Shown: piece after piece, positions 53,180 to 60,765 of the stretch | How the letters are laid out: every line of letters begins with the position of its first letter | Numbering within the stretch: position 1 is the stretch's first letter | DNA from: Bacteroidales bacterium | GTDB lineage: Bacteria; Bacteroidota; Bacteroidia; Bacteroidales; WCHB1-69 | Assembly: GCA_017525505.1 (NCBI GenBank) | Contig: JAFXSR010000011.1 | Location: forward strand, 1-60,765 | Length of the DNA stretch: 60,765 nt | Direction of reading: 5' to 3' | The notes under the pieces: generated by a model | What the model was told of the DNA's origin: nothing | The model's input: the letters and a program-made list of their open reading frames with translations, nothing else | Databases searched by the model: none | Made by a program: the position numbers and the translations under genes

Positions 53180-54904
53180 ATGGATAAATATATTGAAGAA
53201 CGCGTGGCGCTGTGGCTGAACGACGACTACGATGCCGACACCAAAGCGAAAATCAGGGAATATCAGCAAAACAATCCCGACGAGCTAACTGAAGCCTTTT
53301 ACCGTGACCTGGAATTCGGTACGGGTGGTCTGCGCGGCATCATGGGCGTGGGCACCAACCGCATGAACAAATACACGGTAGGTGCTGCCACCCAGGGACT
53401 GGCCAACTACCTGAAGCAGCAATTCCCCAATCAGGAAATCAGTGTAGCCATCGCCTTCGACTCCCGCAACAACAGTGCCTATTTCGCCGACATCACCGCC
53501 GATGTGCTTTCCGCCAACGGCATCACCTGCCACCTGTTTCCGGAACTGCGCCCCACCCCGGTGCTGTCCTTCGCCGTGCGTCATCTGCACTGCCAGTCAG
53601 GCGTGATGGTGACCGCCTCTCACAACCCTAAAGAATACAACGGTTACAAGGTCTATTGGAATGACGGTGGACAGTTGGTACCCCCCCACGACAAAAATGT
53701 CATTGCCGAGGTCAACAAAATCAAATCGCTACACGACACCAAATGGCAACGCAATCCTGACAAGGTGCACATCATCGACAGCAGTTTGGACGAGGCCTAC
53801 CTGAAGCTGGTTCACGGCCTGTCGCTGCACCCCGAAGCCATCGCCGCCCAGAAACAGCTGAAAATCATTTACACCCCGCTGCACGGCACAGGCATCACCA
53901 TGGTGCCCAAAGCGTTGAAGATGTATGGTTTCGAGAATATCAGCATTGTTAAAGATCAGGCTATCAGCGACGGTAACTTCCCCACCGTGAAGTCACCCAA
54001 CCCCGAGGAAAAAAGCGCCCTGGTGATGGCTATCGCCCAGGCAGAGGCCGAAAAAGCTGACTTAGTGCTGGCCACCGACCCCGATGCCGACCGTGTGGGC
54101 ATCGCTGTGCGCAACTCCAAAGGCGAGATGATACTGCTCAATGGTAATATGACCGGATCGCTGCTGGTACATTATCTGCTTTCGCAATGGAAAGCCTTGA
54201 ACAAAATCGACGGCAAACAATTTGTCGTCAAGACCATCGTCACCACCGAATTAATCAAACGAATGGCTGACGCATATCAGGTACCCTGCTTCGATGTGCT
54301 GACCGGTTTCAAATACATTGCGGAGAAAATCAAAGAGCACGAAGGACAGCTGACTTTCATCGGAGGCGGCGAGGAAAGCTATGGCTACTTAGCCGGTGAC
54401 TTTGTGAGAGACAAAGATGCAGTTATCGCCTGCTGCCTCATCGCCGAAATGGCCGCTTTCTATGCCAACCAAGGCAAGAGCCTGTATCAGATGCTGCTCG
54501 AAATATACCACGAATACGGTTTCTACAAAGAAGACCTGCTCTCACTGACCAAACAGGGCAAGAGTGGAGCCGAGGAAATCGCCGCCATGATGGTCAACTA
54601 CCGCAACAATCCTCCCAAGGAAATCGGTGGACAAAAAGTTTTGCTGATGAACGACATTCAGGCGGGCATCGCCTATCATATAGACAAAGGCACGCAGGAA
54701 AGCATTGCCCTGCCCAAGTCCAATGTGCTGCAGTTTTTCACAGCCGACGGCTCCAAAATCACCGTCCGTCCTTCTGGCACCGAACCCAAAATCAAGTTCT
54801 ATTTCGGTGTGGTAGGTCAGTTGCCTGATGTAGCAAAATACGACGAAGCCAATGCCGCATTACAGGCGAAAATCAAGGGAATTATTGAGGAGATGAAGCT
54901 GTAA
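53180..54904 (+). CDS. Phosphoglucomutase / phosphomannomutase
   Basis: Alpha-D-phosphohexomutase interconverting hexose 1- and 6-phosphates, linking glycolysis to polysaccharide precursors. The 574-residue protein has the phosphoserine loop VTASHNPKEYNGYKVYW, metal-binding ATDPDADRVGIAV, sugar-binding GGGEESYGYLAGDFVRDKDA and phosphate-binding RPSGTEPKIKFYF. The long form with VYWNDGGQ groups with PgmB/PgcA-type enzymes. The acetate-CoA ligase gene follows on the same strand. Confidence 0.95.
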   Translation: MDKYIEERVALWLNDDYDADTKAKIREYQQNNPDELTEAFYRDLEFGTGGLRGIMGVGTNRMNKYTVGAATQGLANYLKQQFPNQEISVAIAFDSRNNSAYFADITADVLSANGITCHLFPELRPTPVLSFAVRHLHCQSGVMVTASHNPKEYNGYKVYWNDGGQLVPPHDKNVIAEVNKIKSLHDTKWQRNPDKVHIIDSSLDEAYLKLVHGLSLHPEAIAAQKQLKIIYTPLHGTGITMVPKALKMYGFENISIVKDQAISDGNFPTVKSPNPEEKSALVMAIAQAEAEKADLVLATDPDADRVGIAVRNSKGEMILLNGNMTGSLLVHYLLSQWKALNKIDGKQFVVKTIVTTELIKRMADAYQVPCFDVLTGFKYIAEKIKEHEGQLTFIGGGEESYGYLAGDFVRDKDAVIACCLIAEMAAFYANQGKSLYQMLLEIYHEYGFYKEDLLSLTKQGKSGAEEIAAMMVNYRNNPPKEIGGQKVLLMNDIQAGIAYHIDKGTQESIALPKSNVLQFFTADGSKITVRPSGTEPKIKFYFGVVGQLPDVAKYDEANAALQAKIKGIIEEMKL

Positions 54905-54911
54905 AAGGTGA

Positions 54912-55120
54912 GAAGGGAAGACGTACACTGGCGTGTACTCGTGGAGACGAGAAGACGATATCGTATAACCGAGTGAGCGCAGCGAACGACTTCCAGAACG
55001 AACAAAGTGAGCGTCTCCCCGAATGAGCATAGCGAATGACTCCCCGAGCTCGCGTAGCGAGTATCTCCTCGAGCGAACAAAGTGAGCGACTCAACGTATA
55101 AACAAATCAACAATAAAAAC
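54912..55120. repeat. Tandem ~24-bp palindromic unit array in the pgm-acd spacer
   Basis: After the hairpin GTACAC-tgg-cGTGTAC, five contiguous units follow with the pattern CGARYGARC-RNAGYGARYGAC: GAGTGAGCGCAGCGAACGAC, GAACAAAGTGAGCGTC, GAATGAGCATAGCGAATGAC, GAGCTCGCGTAGCGAGTATC and GAGCGAACAAAGTGAGCGAC. The array ends in ACGTATAAACAAATCAAC. There are no unique spacers, so it is not a CRISPR. Confidence 0.8.
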
Positions 55121-55137
55121 AAATCAACAATAAAAAA

Positions 55138-57210
55138 ATGATCAACCCAAAACTCTTAACCCCCCAAAGCATCGTGATATGCGGTGCGTCAAGTGACATT
55201 CACAAGCCCGGTGGAAAATCATTGAAGAACCTCTTGGAGAGCCCCTTCAAAGGCCAGATTTACGCCGTCAACCCCAAAGAGACCGAAGTGCAGGGCGTGA
55301 AATGCTACGCCAAAGTTGATGACCTGCCGCAGGTGGATTGCGCTATCCTCTGTATCGCCGCCAAATTCTGTGCCCAGACTGTCGATGTGCTGGCCAAGGA
55401 GAAAGGTTGCCGAGGCTTCATCATCGTCAGCGCAGGATTCTCGGAAGAGAACCACGAAGGTGCTGAAATCGAGAAGCACATTGTAGAAACCATCAACAGC
55501 GTGGGCGGCTCACTCATTGGTCCCAACTGCACCGGTTTCCTCAACGTGAACTACGCTGGCTGCTTCGACACGCCGATTCCGAAACTCGACCCCAAGGGTG
55601 TAGATTTCATCACAGGTTCCGGTGCCACAGCTGTGTTCATCAAGGAATACGGAATGAGCAACTGTTTGAAGTTCAACAGTGTGTGGGCAGTTGGCAACAG
55701 TGCCCAGTTAGGCATCGAAGACGTGCTGGAGCACCTCGACGAGACCTTCGACCCCGAGAAGTCAAGCCGTGTTATCATGCTTTATATGGAGAAGATTGGC
55801 GACCCGCAGCGTCTGCTGAAACACAGCCGCAGCCTCATCAACAAAGGTTGCCACATCGCCGCCATCAAGAGTGGCGGTAGTGCTGCCGGTTCACGTGCCG
55901 CTTCCTCACATACTGGTGCTTTGGCCACCAACGACGCCGCTGTCGATGCCCTGTTCCAGAAAGCGGGCATTGTGCGCTGCCACAACCGCCAGGAGCTGAC
56001 CACCGTTTGCGGAGTATTCATGCACCCCGAAATCAAGGGCAAACGCTGTGCTGTGATCACCCATGCCGGTGGTCCCGCCGTAATGCTCACCGACGTGCTC
56101 AGCAATGGTGGCATGGAAGTGCCCTCATTGAAAGACCATCCCGCCAGTCCTGCCCTGCTCGCCAAACTTTTCGGCGGATCCTCTGTAGGCAACCCCATCG
56201 ACTTTCTCGCCACCGGCACTGCCGAACAACTCGGTTATATCATTGATACAGTCGAGAACGAATACGACCAGATTGACTTCTCCGTGGTCATTTTCGGTTC
56301 TCCCGGCTTATTCAGCAACAAAGAGGTGTATGACCTGCTCGATGAGAAGATGAAGACCTGCAAGAAGCCCATCTTCCCCGTACTTCCTTCCATCATCAAT
56401 GTGAAGGATGAAATCAACGATTTCATCGCCAAGGGCCGCATCAACTTCCCAGAAGAATGCGTCTTAGGCAATGCCATCTGCAAGGTTTACAACACTCCGA
56501 AACCACAGCCCGAGCATGTGGAACTGCCGCAGATTGATGTGGCCCGCATCCGAGCCACCGTTGACCGCTGCAAAGATGGCTACATGGAGATTGCCGACTA
56601 CAACGAGCTGCTGGACGCCGCTGGCATCAGCCGCAAAAAGTCCGTGGAAGTATCACAAAAGGAAGACGCATTGGCCTTCGCCAAAGAAGTAGGTTGCAGC
56701 AAAGATGTGCCCTTGGTGATGAAAGTGGTAGGCCCGCTGCACAAATCTGACGTAGGCGGTGTTACTTTGAACGTGAAGGATCTGGACACCGTGAGCAAGG
56801 AATTCGACCGTCTTATGGCCATTAAGGACACCTATGCGGTGGAAATGTACCCGATGCTGGACGGTACCGATGTCTATATCGGTGCCATCCGCGATGCGAA
56901 ATTTGGTCATCAGATCTTCTTCGGTTTAGGAGGCATCTTCATAGAAGTGCTGAAAGACGTACAAAGCGCATTGGCACCCATCACCGCTGCCGAAGCCAAG
57001 GAGATGCTCACCAAACTGCGTGGCTACAAGATCCTGCAGGGAGTTCGTGGACAGGAGCCTGTCAACATTGACCTGTATGCCGACCAGGTTGCCCGCGTAA
57101 GCGCACTGGTACAGACCGCTCCCGAGATTGCCGAAATGGACTTGAACCCACTATTGGGCAACCCACGCTACGTAACCGCTGTGGATGCCCGTATCCGCCT
57201 GGAGAAATAG
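55138..57210 (+). CDS. ADP-forming acetate-CoA ligase (fused alpha-beta)
   Basis: Converts acetyl-CoA, ADP and phosphate to acetate, CoA and ATP, a fermentative energy-yielding step. The 690-residue protein has a CoA-binding domain (SIVICGASSDIHKPGG), a succinyl-CoA ligase-like domain with the phosphorylated histidine in SSHTGALATND, a second ligase-like domain (AVITHAGGPAVMLTD), and an ATP-grasp domain (from about 480: VVGPLHKSDVGGVTLNV, FFGLGGIFIEVLKDV). Both subunits are fused, as in many anaerobes. Substrate could also be propionyl- or other acyl-CoA. Confidence 0.95.
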   Translation: MINPKLLTPQSIVICGASSDIHKPGGKSLKNLLESPFKGQIYAVNPKETEVQGVKCYAKVDDLPQVDCAILCIAAKFCAQTVDVLAKEKGCRGFIIVSAGFSEENHEGAEIEKHIVETINSVGGSLIGPNCTGFLNVNYAGCFDTPIPKLDPKGVDFITGSGATAVFIKEYGMSNCLKFNSVWAVGNSAQLGIEDVLEHLDETFDPEKSSRVIMLYMEKIGDPQRLLKHSRSLINKGCHIAAIKSGGSAAGSRAASSHTGALATNDAAVDALFQKAGIVRCHNRQELTTVCGVFMHPEIKGKRCAVITHAGGPAVMLTDVLSNGGMEVPSLKDHPASPALLAKLFGGSSVGNPIDFLATGTAEQLGYIIDTVENEYDQIDFSVVIFGSPGLFSNKEVYDLLDEKMKTCKKPIFPVLPSIINVKDEINDFIAKGRINFPEECVLGNAICKVYNTPKPQPEHVELPQIDVARIRATVDRCKDGYMEIADYNELLDAAGISRKKSVEVSQKEDALAFAKEVGCSKDVPLVMKVVGPLHKSDVGGVTLNVKDLDTVSKEFDRLMAIKDTYAVEMYPMLDGTDVYIGAIRDAKFGHQIFFGLGGIFIEVLKDVQSALAPITAAEAKEMLTKLRGYKILQGVRGQEPVNIDLYADQVARVSALVQTAPEIAEMDLNPLLGNPRYVTAVDARIRLEK

Positions 57211-57238
57211 CAAATACTACACAAAACTTATGCAGAAA

Positions 57239-57278
57239 TAATCCCCGTTTATCTTACGATAGACGGGGATTATTTTTT
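57239..57278 (+). terminator. Rho-independent terminator after the acetate-CoA ligase gene
   Basis: TAATCCCCGT (57239-57248) pairs with ACGGGGATTA (57263-57272), extended inward by TATC/GATA, and is followed by six T. It ends the pgm-acd transcript. Confidence 0.9.
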
Positions 57279-57317
57279 CCATATAACTCACGGAAACGAC
57301 TCCATTACATTCTCTGT

Positions 57318-60300
57318 TTAAGGCTGAGTGACCGTGACAGTAATCGGATTACCATTCACAATACAATGCGTTCCATTTATTTCAAACACACAATAGGCAT
57401 CATACACCGTTGTCTGAGTGGGATTATGGGTCGCATTACCCGAAAAATGCGAGGAATAAATCTGGCTTCCGTTGGCTTTCCAATAATAGGTCCAATTTTC
57501 ATACGTCACTCCATTATGAGCTAATTGAGCCGCATATTCTCCATTGGGATCCAGATAGTATTCTATGGGCTTCCTTCCCTCAAGCTGACCTATGGTGATG
57601 TACGCCGTGGAAGATAAGGTGACCGTCTGACCAGCCGTTATGGTAATCGGAGTGGCTGTCGGATTATAATCCTCTGGTCCCCACATCGTCACACTGCTGA
57701 TATCACCATACAAGATTTCTCCATCACACGCATTCAATATCATATAAGGACGGTAATACCAAGTCTTTTTACAATATTCCATACCTATTTTATGGGTAAA
57801 CATCGTATCAGAAACATTAGTAAATGTTGCAGGCTTGCGAAATGCGCTATTGTAGGTTTGAATATCCTCCGGATTATCAGAAATAAGGAAACCATAACTT
57901 GCCACTTGATAAGTAGAATAATTTGCAACTCTCGCCTTAAGTGTTATACCTTGATTGGAAAACAGCTCAGTTTTGTTCAAACCGCTTGCAGGATAAGAAA
58001 TTGCGGTGGCAACAGTAACAGGAACTGTTGATGGCACACAAATCTCGACAGATTCACCGGCTTGATTTATACCAGCATTGGCACAATTTGTAGTGGAAAT
58101 ATAAGGTGTCACGGTCATAACCCGTTCACGGTATAATGGCTGAATCGGAATAGTCCCAGAGATACTGCCATTGCTATAGGTTGCAGTAACAGTGGTAGAG
58201 GATAAGCCGGCTACTGAAACTCTATAGTACACACGACTGATATAAGATGGGGAAATCACATCCTCCAAGACAGTGGAAACACTGATGCTGGTCGAAGCAT
58301 CGAGAGGATATGGCGTATAAGTGGTGGTACCCAAGGCAGGACAAGGAGGCATTTCTATGGTGAATATACCCGTACTGTAATTAACGTTATAGTTTCCTTG
58401 GCGCGAGGCACCGGACGGAGTAATGGTATAGGTACCCGGATTCTCTCCCGATCTACGGCTAACACTGTACGTCAACACATCACTGCCGAACAATCCAGTA
58501 ATCGTAACAGTAAGAGGCGGATCAGCTTCCCCCCTGTATTTTCTGACATCATCAGCTTTCACCACCGCTGTCGCACGTGTAATCGTCAAGGCACCATCAG
58601 TTATCGCAAAGCTGACATTATAGTTGTCGTTATTAGCCCTGAACTGATTGGCAAACAAGCCCATGGCGTATGTTCCCACATTGGTACCCGTTGCGACAGC
58701 ACTTGCCGGACCTGTAATCTCACTGGCAACCAGAGTGGCATCAGCAGGAATACCCAGTTCATAACCACTCACACTCTGTGCAGTGCCATTATAGGTCAGA
58801 GTTGCCGTGTTACCCGTAACCGTCACAGTGACAGAAGCCTTGGTAATTGTGAAGACAGCATCGACATACGTCACATCATAGTTACCCTGGGTAGCACTGC
58901 CGGAAGGAGTAATGGTGTAAGTTCCCGCATTCTCTCCAGCTGTACGGCTAACGGCATATTGAATCACACTGGCGGCATCTCCATTCCGCAAGCCACTCAC
59001 CACAGCAGTCAATTCAGGATCCGCCGTACCATAAACCTTCGTCTTGGATTGTGCGGTCACCGTGGCTGTTGCCCTGCTAATAGTCATACTGGCAGCAACG
59101 TATGTGACATTGTAGTTGCCTTGGGTGGCAGCACCGGAAGGAGTAATGGTATAAGTTCCCACATTCTCTCCCGCTGTTCGGCTGACCGTGTACTGAATCA
59201 CACCGGCGGCATCTCCGTTCTGCAAGCCACTCACCACAGTGGTAAAGCTCGGCTCCGCTGCGCCATAAACCTTCGTCTTGGCTTCGGCAGTCACCGTGGC
59301 CATTGCCCTGGTAATGGTGAAGTTGGCAGGAACGTACGTGACATTGTAGTTACCCTGGATGGCAGCACCGGAAGGAGTGATGGTGTAAGTTCCCACATTC
59401 TCTCCCGTTGTACGGTTAACAGTATATTGAATTACACTGACGGCATCTCCATTCTGCATACCACTCACCACAGCGGTCAAGCTAGGATCAACAGCACCAT
59501 AAACTTTCGTCTTTGCTTCAGCAGTCACCGTGGCCGTGGCTCTGGTAATGGTGAAATTGGCAGGAACATACGTGACATTATAGTTGCCCTGGATGGCATC
59601 ACCAGAAGGAGTAATGGTATAAGTTCCCGCATTCTCGCCTGCCATGCGGCTAATGGTGTACTGAATCATATTGGCAGCGTCGCCATTCTGCAGACCACTC
59701 ACCACGGCGGTCAGTGCGGGATCCACAGTTCCATATACTTTCGTCTTGGCTTCGGCAGTCACTGTAGCCGCTGCCCTGGTGATGGTCAACATACCATCCG
59801 TAAGCTCAAAACTGACATTATAATTGCTGTTGTTCGAACTGAAAGCATCAACTGTCAGTCCCATGTAATAGGTTCCCACATGAGTACCACTTGCAACTGC
59901 ATTGGCCGGACCGATAATCTGGTTTTCCGTCAGCGTGACTCCTGCAGGTATGCTCACACTATAACCACTTACCTGTTGTTCGCCACCATTATATACCCTA
60001 CTGCCTGTAGCACCAGTAATCGTTACCGTTACCGAAGCTTTGGTGATTGTCTGGTAACCGTCTGTCACATTGAAGGTCACATTCGCAAAATTGCTGTTGG
60101 TGTTGGCAAACTGACTTGCAGCCAAACCCATGTTGGTAGTTCCGACATCAGTTCTGCTTGCCGTCGCATTCCCGCTAAAACTGAAATCGTTGGCGGAATA
60201 CAGACTCGTGCTTGTCTGAACATCATATCCTTCCGTAACATGGACATTACCGTCATATACAAAAGTGTTATGATGACCGCTGATAGTTACAGTTGCGTTA

Positions 60301-60765
60301 ATTTTACTGATGGTCAGGTAACCGTCCGTCACATTGAAGGTCACATTGGCGAAGTTGCTGTTGGTATTGGCAAACTGACTGGAGACCAGTCCCATGTTAC
60401 TTGTTCCCGCATTGGTTCGTGTAGCTGTGGCATTACCGCTGAAAGTGAAGTATGATGTCGTATAGAGCGGATTACTAATAGCAACATCATATCCTTCTAC
60501 TGAATGTGCTTGTCCGTTATAATCACTTGCATCATGATGACCGGTAATCGTGACCACCACTCCCTCCAAGGCGGTAACCTGCTGGTAACCGTCCGTCACA
60601 TTGAAGGTCACACCAGAGAAGTTACTGTTGGTATTGGCAAACTGACTGGAGGCCAGTCCCATGTTACTTGTTCCCGCATTGGTTCGTGTAACTGTAGCAG
60701 TACCACTGAAAGTGAAATATGAAGTTGTATATAGCGGATTACTGATCGCCACATCATAACCCTCA
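57318..60765 (-). CDS. Large MBG-repeat surface/secreted protein (5' end outside window)
   Basis: The frame is open to the window edge, so the N-terminus is missing; about 1,150 residues are seen. The N-terminal visible part has three near-identical units with YNGQAHSVEGYDV, SGNATATRTNAGTSNMGL and NSNFANVTFNVTDGY. Then a series of MBG-type domains follows (AKTKVYG..DP.LTAVVSGLQNGD, GTYTITPSG, GNYNVTYV), at least five copies with very high mutual identity. The last 300 residues are Ig-like with no T9SS-type sorting domain; it ends in NPITVTVTQP. MBG proteins are large secreted or surface proteins of unclear function. The long antisense frame here is an artefact of the repeats. Confidence 0.85.
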   Translation of the reverse strand, partial: EGYDVAISNPLYTTSYFTFSGTATVTRTNAGTSNMGLASSQFANTNSNFSGVTFNVTDGYQQVTALEGVVVTITGHHDASDYNGQAHSVEGYDVAISNPLYTTSYFTFSGNATATRTNAGTSNMGLVSSQFANTNSNFANVTFNVTDGYLTISKINATVTISGHHNTFVYDGNVHVTEGYDVQTSTSLYSANDFSFSGNATASRTDVGTTNMGLAASQFANTNSNFANVTFNVTDGYQTITKASVTVTITGATGSRVYNGGEQQVSGYSVSIPAGVTLTENQIIGPANAVASGTHVGTYYMGLTVDAFSSNNSNYNVSFELTDGMLTITRAAATVTAEAKTKVYGTVDPALTAVVSGLQNGDAANMIQYTISRMAGENAGTYTITPSGDAIQGNYNVTYVPANFTITRATATVTAEAKTKVYGAVDPSLTAVVSGMQNGDAVSVIQYTVNRTTGENVGTYTITPSGAAIQGNYNVTYVPANFTITRAMATVTAEAKTKVYGAAEPSFTTVVSGLQNGDAAGVIQYTVSRTAGENVGTYTITPSGAATQGNYNVTYVAASMTISRATATVTAQSKTKVYGTADPELTAVVSGLRNGDAASVIQYAVSRTAGENAGTYTITPSGSATQGNYDVTYVDAVFTITKASVTVTVTGNTATLTYNGTAQSVSGYELGIPADATLVASEITGPASAVATGTNVGTYAMGLFANQFRANNDNYNVSFAITDGALTITRATAVVKADDVRKYRGEADPPLTVTITGLFGSDVLTYSVSRRSGENPGTYTITPSGASRQGNYNVNYSTGIFTIEMPPCPALGTTTYTPYPLDASTSISVSTVLEDVISPSYISRVYYRVSVAGLSSTTVTATYSNGSISGTIPIQPLYRERVMTVTPYISTTNCANAGINQAGESVEICVPSTVPVTVATAISYPASGLNKTELFSNQGITLKARVANYSTYQVASYGFLISDNPEDIQTYNSAFRKPATFTNVSDTMFTHKIGMEYCKKTWYYRPYMILNACDGEILYGDISSVTMWGPEDYNPTATPITITAGQTVTLSSTAYITIGQLEGRKPIEYYLDPNGEYAAQLAHNGVTYENWTYYWKANGSQIYSSHFSGNATHNPTQTTVYDAYCVFEINGTHCIVNGNPITVTVTQP

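Noticed and set aside
54960..55090. Possible CRISPR array
   Set aside because: Units are contiguous about 24-bp palindromes without unique spacers, and no cas genes are present.
58398..60455. 685-codon open frame on the plus strand
   Set aside because: It is antisense to the MBG-repeat gene, its product is a low-complexity mirror of those repeats (many His, Ser and Arg), and it has no promoter.
1..60765. tRNA or rRNA genes
   Set aside because: Reading for the GGTTCGAATCC-type T-arm and for conserved rRNA segments gave no candidates on either strand.

Overview
The window reads as a chromosomal segment of a Bacteroidetes bacterium, most likely an uncultured member of the Bacteroidales. The evidence is direct: almost every transcription unit has the Bacteroidetes -7 promoter element TAnnTTTG (usually TATCTTTG or TACCTTTG); few genes have a Shine-Dalgarno sequence; one secreted peptidase carries a type IX secretion (T9SS) C-terminal sorting domain; and lineage-typical families occur (DUF3078, DUF5362, DUF5618, ORF6N, DUF1016, AAA_14/DUF4143 ATPases, MBG-repeat protein). 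MurE has the DNPR motif, so the wall is meso-diaminopimelate type. An ADP-forming acetyl-CoA synthetase points to fermentative acetate formation. I found no tRNA, rRNA or CRISPR array.

Layout. 1-3.8 kb: an accessory cassette (ORF6N protein plus a 5'-truncated DUF1016 nuclease) between two near-identical 453-bp direct repeats, then palindromic repeats. 3.8-15.9 kb: two inverted paralogous T9SS M14 carboxypeptidase genes, the second disabled by two nonsense codons, bracketing a minus-strand block recG - moxR - DUF58 - acyl-ACP thioesterase - pfkB kinase. 16-24 kb: two P-loop ATPases of the AAA_14/DUF4143 type, a DUF1015 gene, uvrC and a sialidase. 24.3-35.8 kb: housekeeping genes glnS, topA, nadB, engB, an EnvC-like gene, an arginase-fold protein with degraded metal ligands, and a DUF3078 outer-membrane protein. 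36-42.5 kb: secreted proteins, azlCD, and an ATPase gene framed by two copies of one palindrome. 42.6-42.9 kb: a 214-bp rod-like nested palindrome. 43.6-52.2 kb: the division and cell wall (dcw) cluster mraZ-rsmH-ftsL-ftsI-murE-mraY-[murD fragment]-ftsW, which stops after ftsW. 53-57 kb: phosphoglucomutase and acetate-CoA ligase. 57-60.8 kb: a large repeat protein running off the end.

Two themes stand out. First, the murD position holds only the C-terminal part of MurD, with the N-terminal and ATP-binding core absent but the frame intact and the gene embedded in a working operon. murG, murC, ftsQ, ftsA and ftsZ do not follow. Second, the segment is full of small palindromic repeats belonging to several families: hairpins with constant loops or flanks and covarying stems; about 24-bp unit arrays filling spacers inside operons; AT-rich TTTGCTAAT repeats in front of promoters; and CTGTAACCTG hairpins. 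Some lie inside reading frames (murE, DUF1016) or end a gene (DUF5618). They resemble BIME or RPE elements of other bacteria in behaviour, although no transposase for them is present here.
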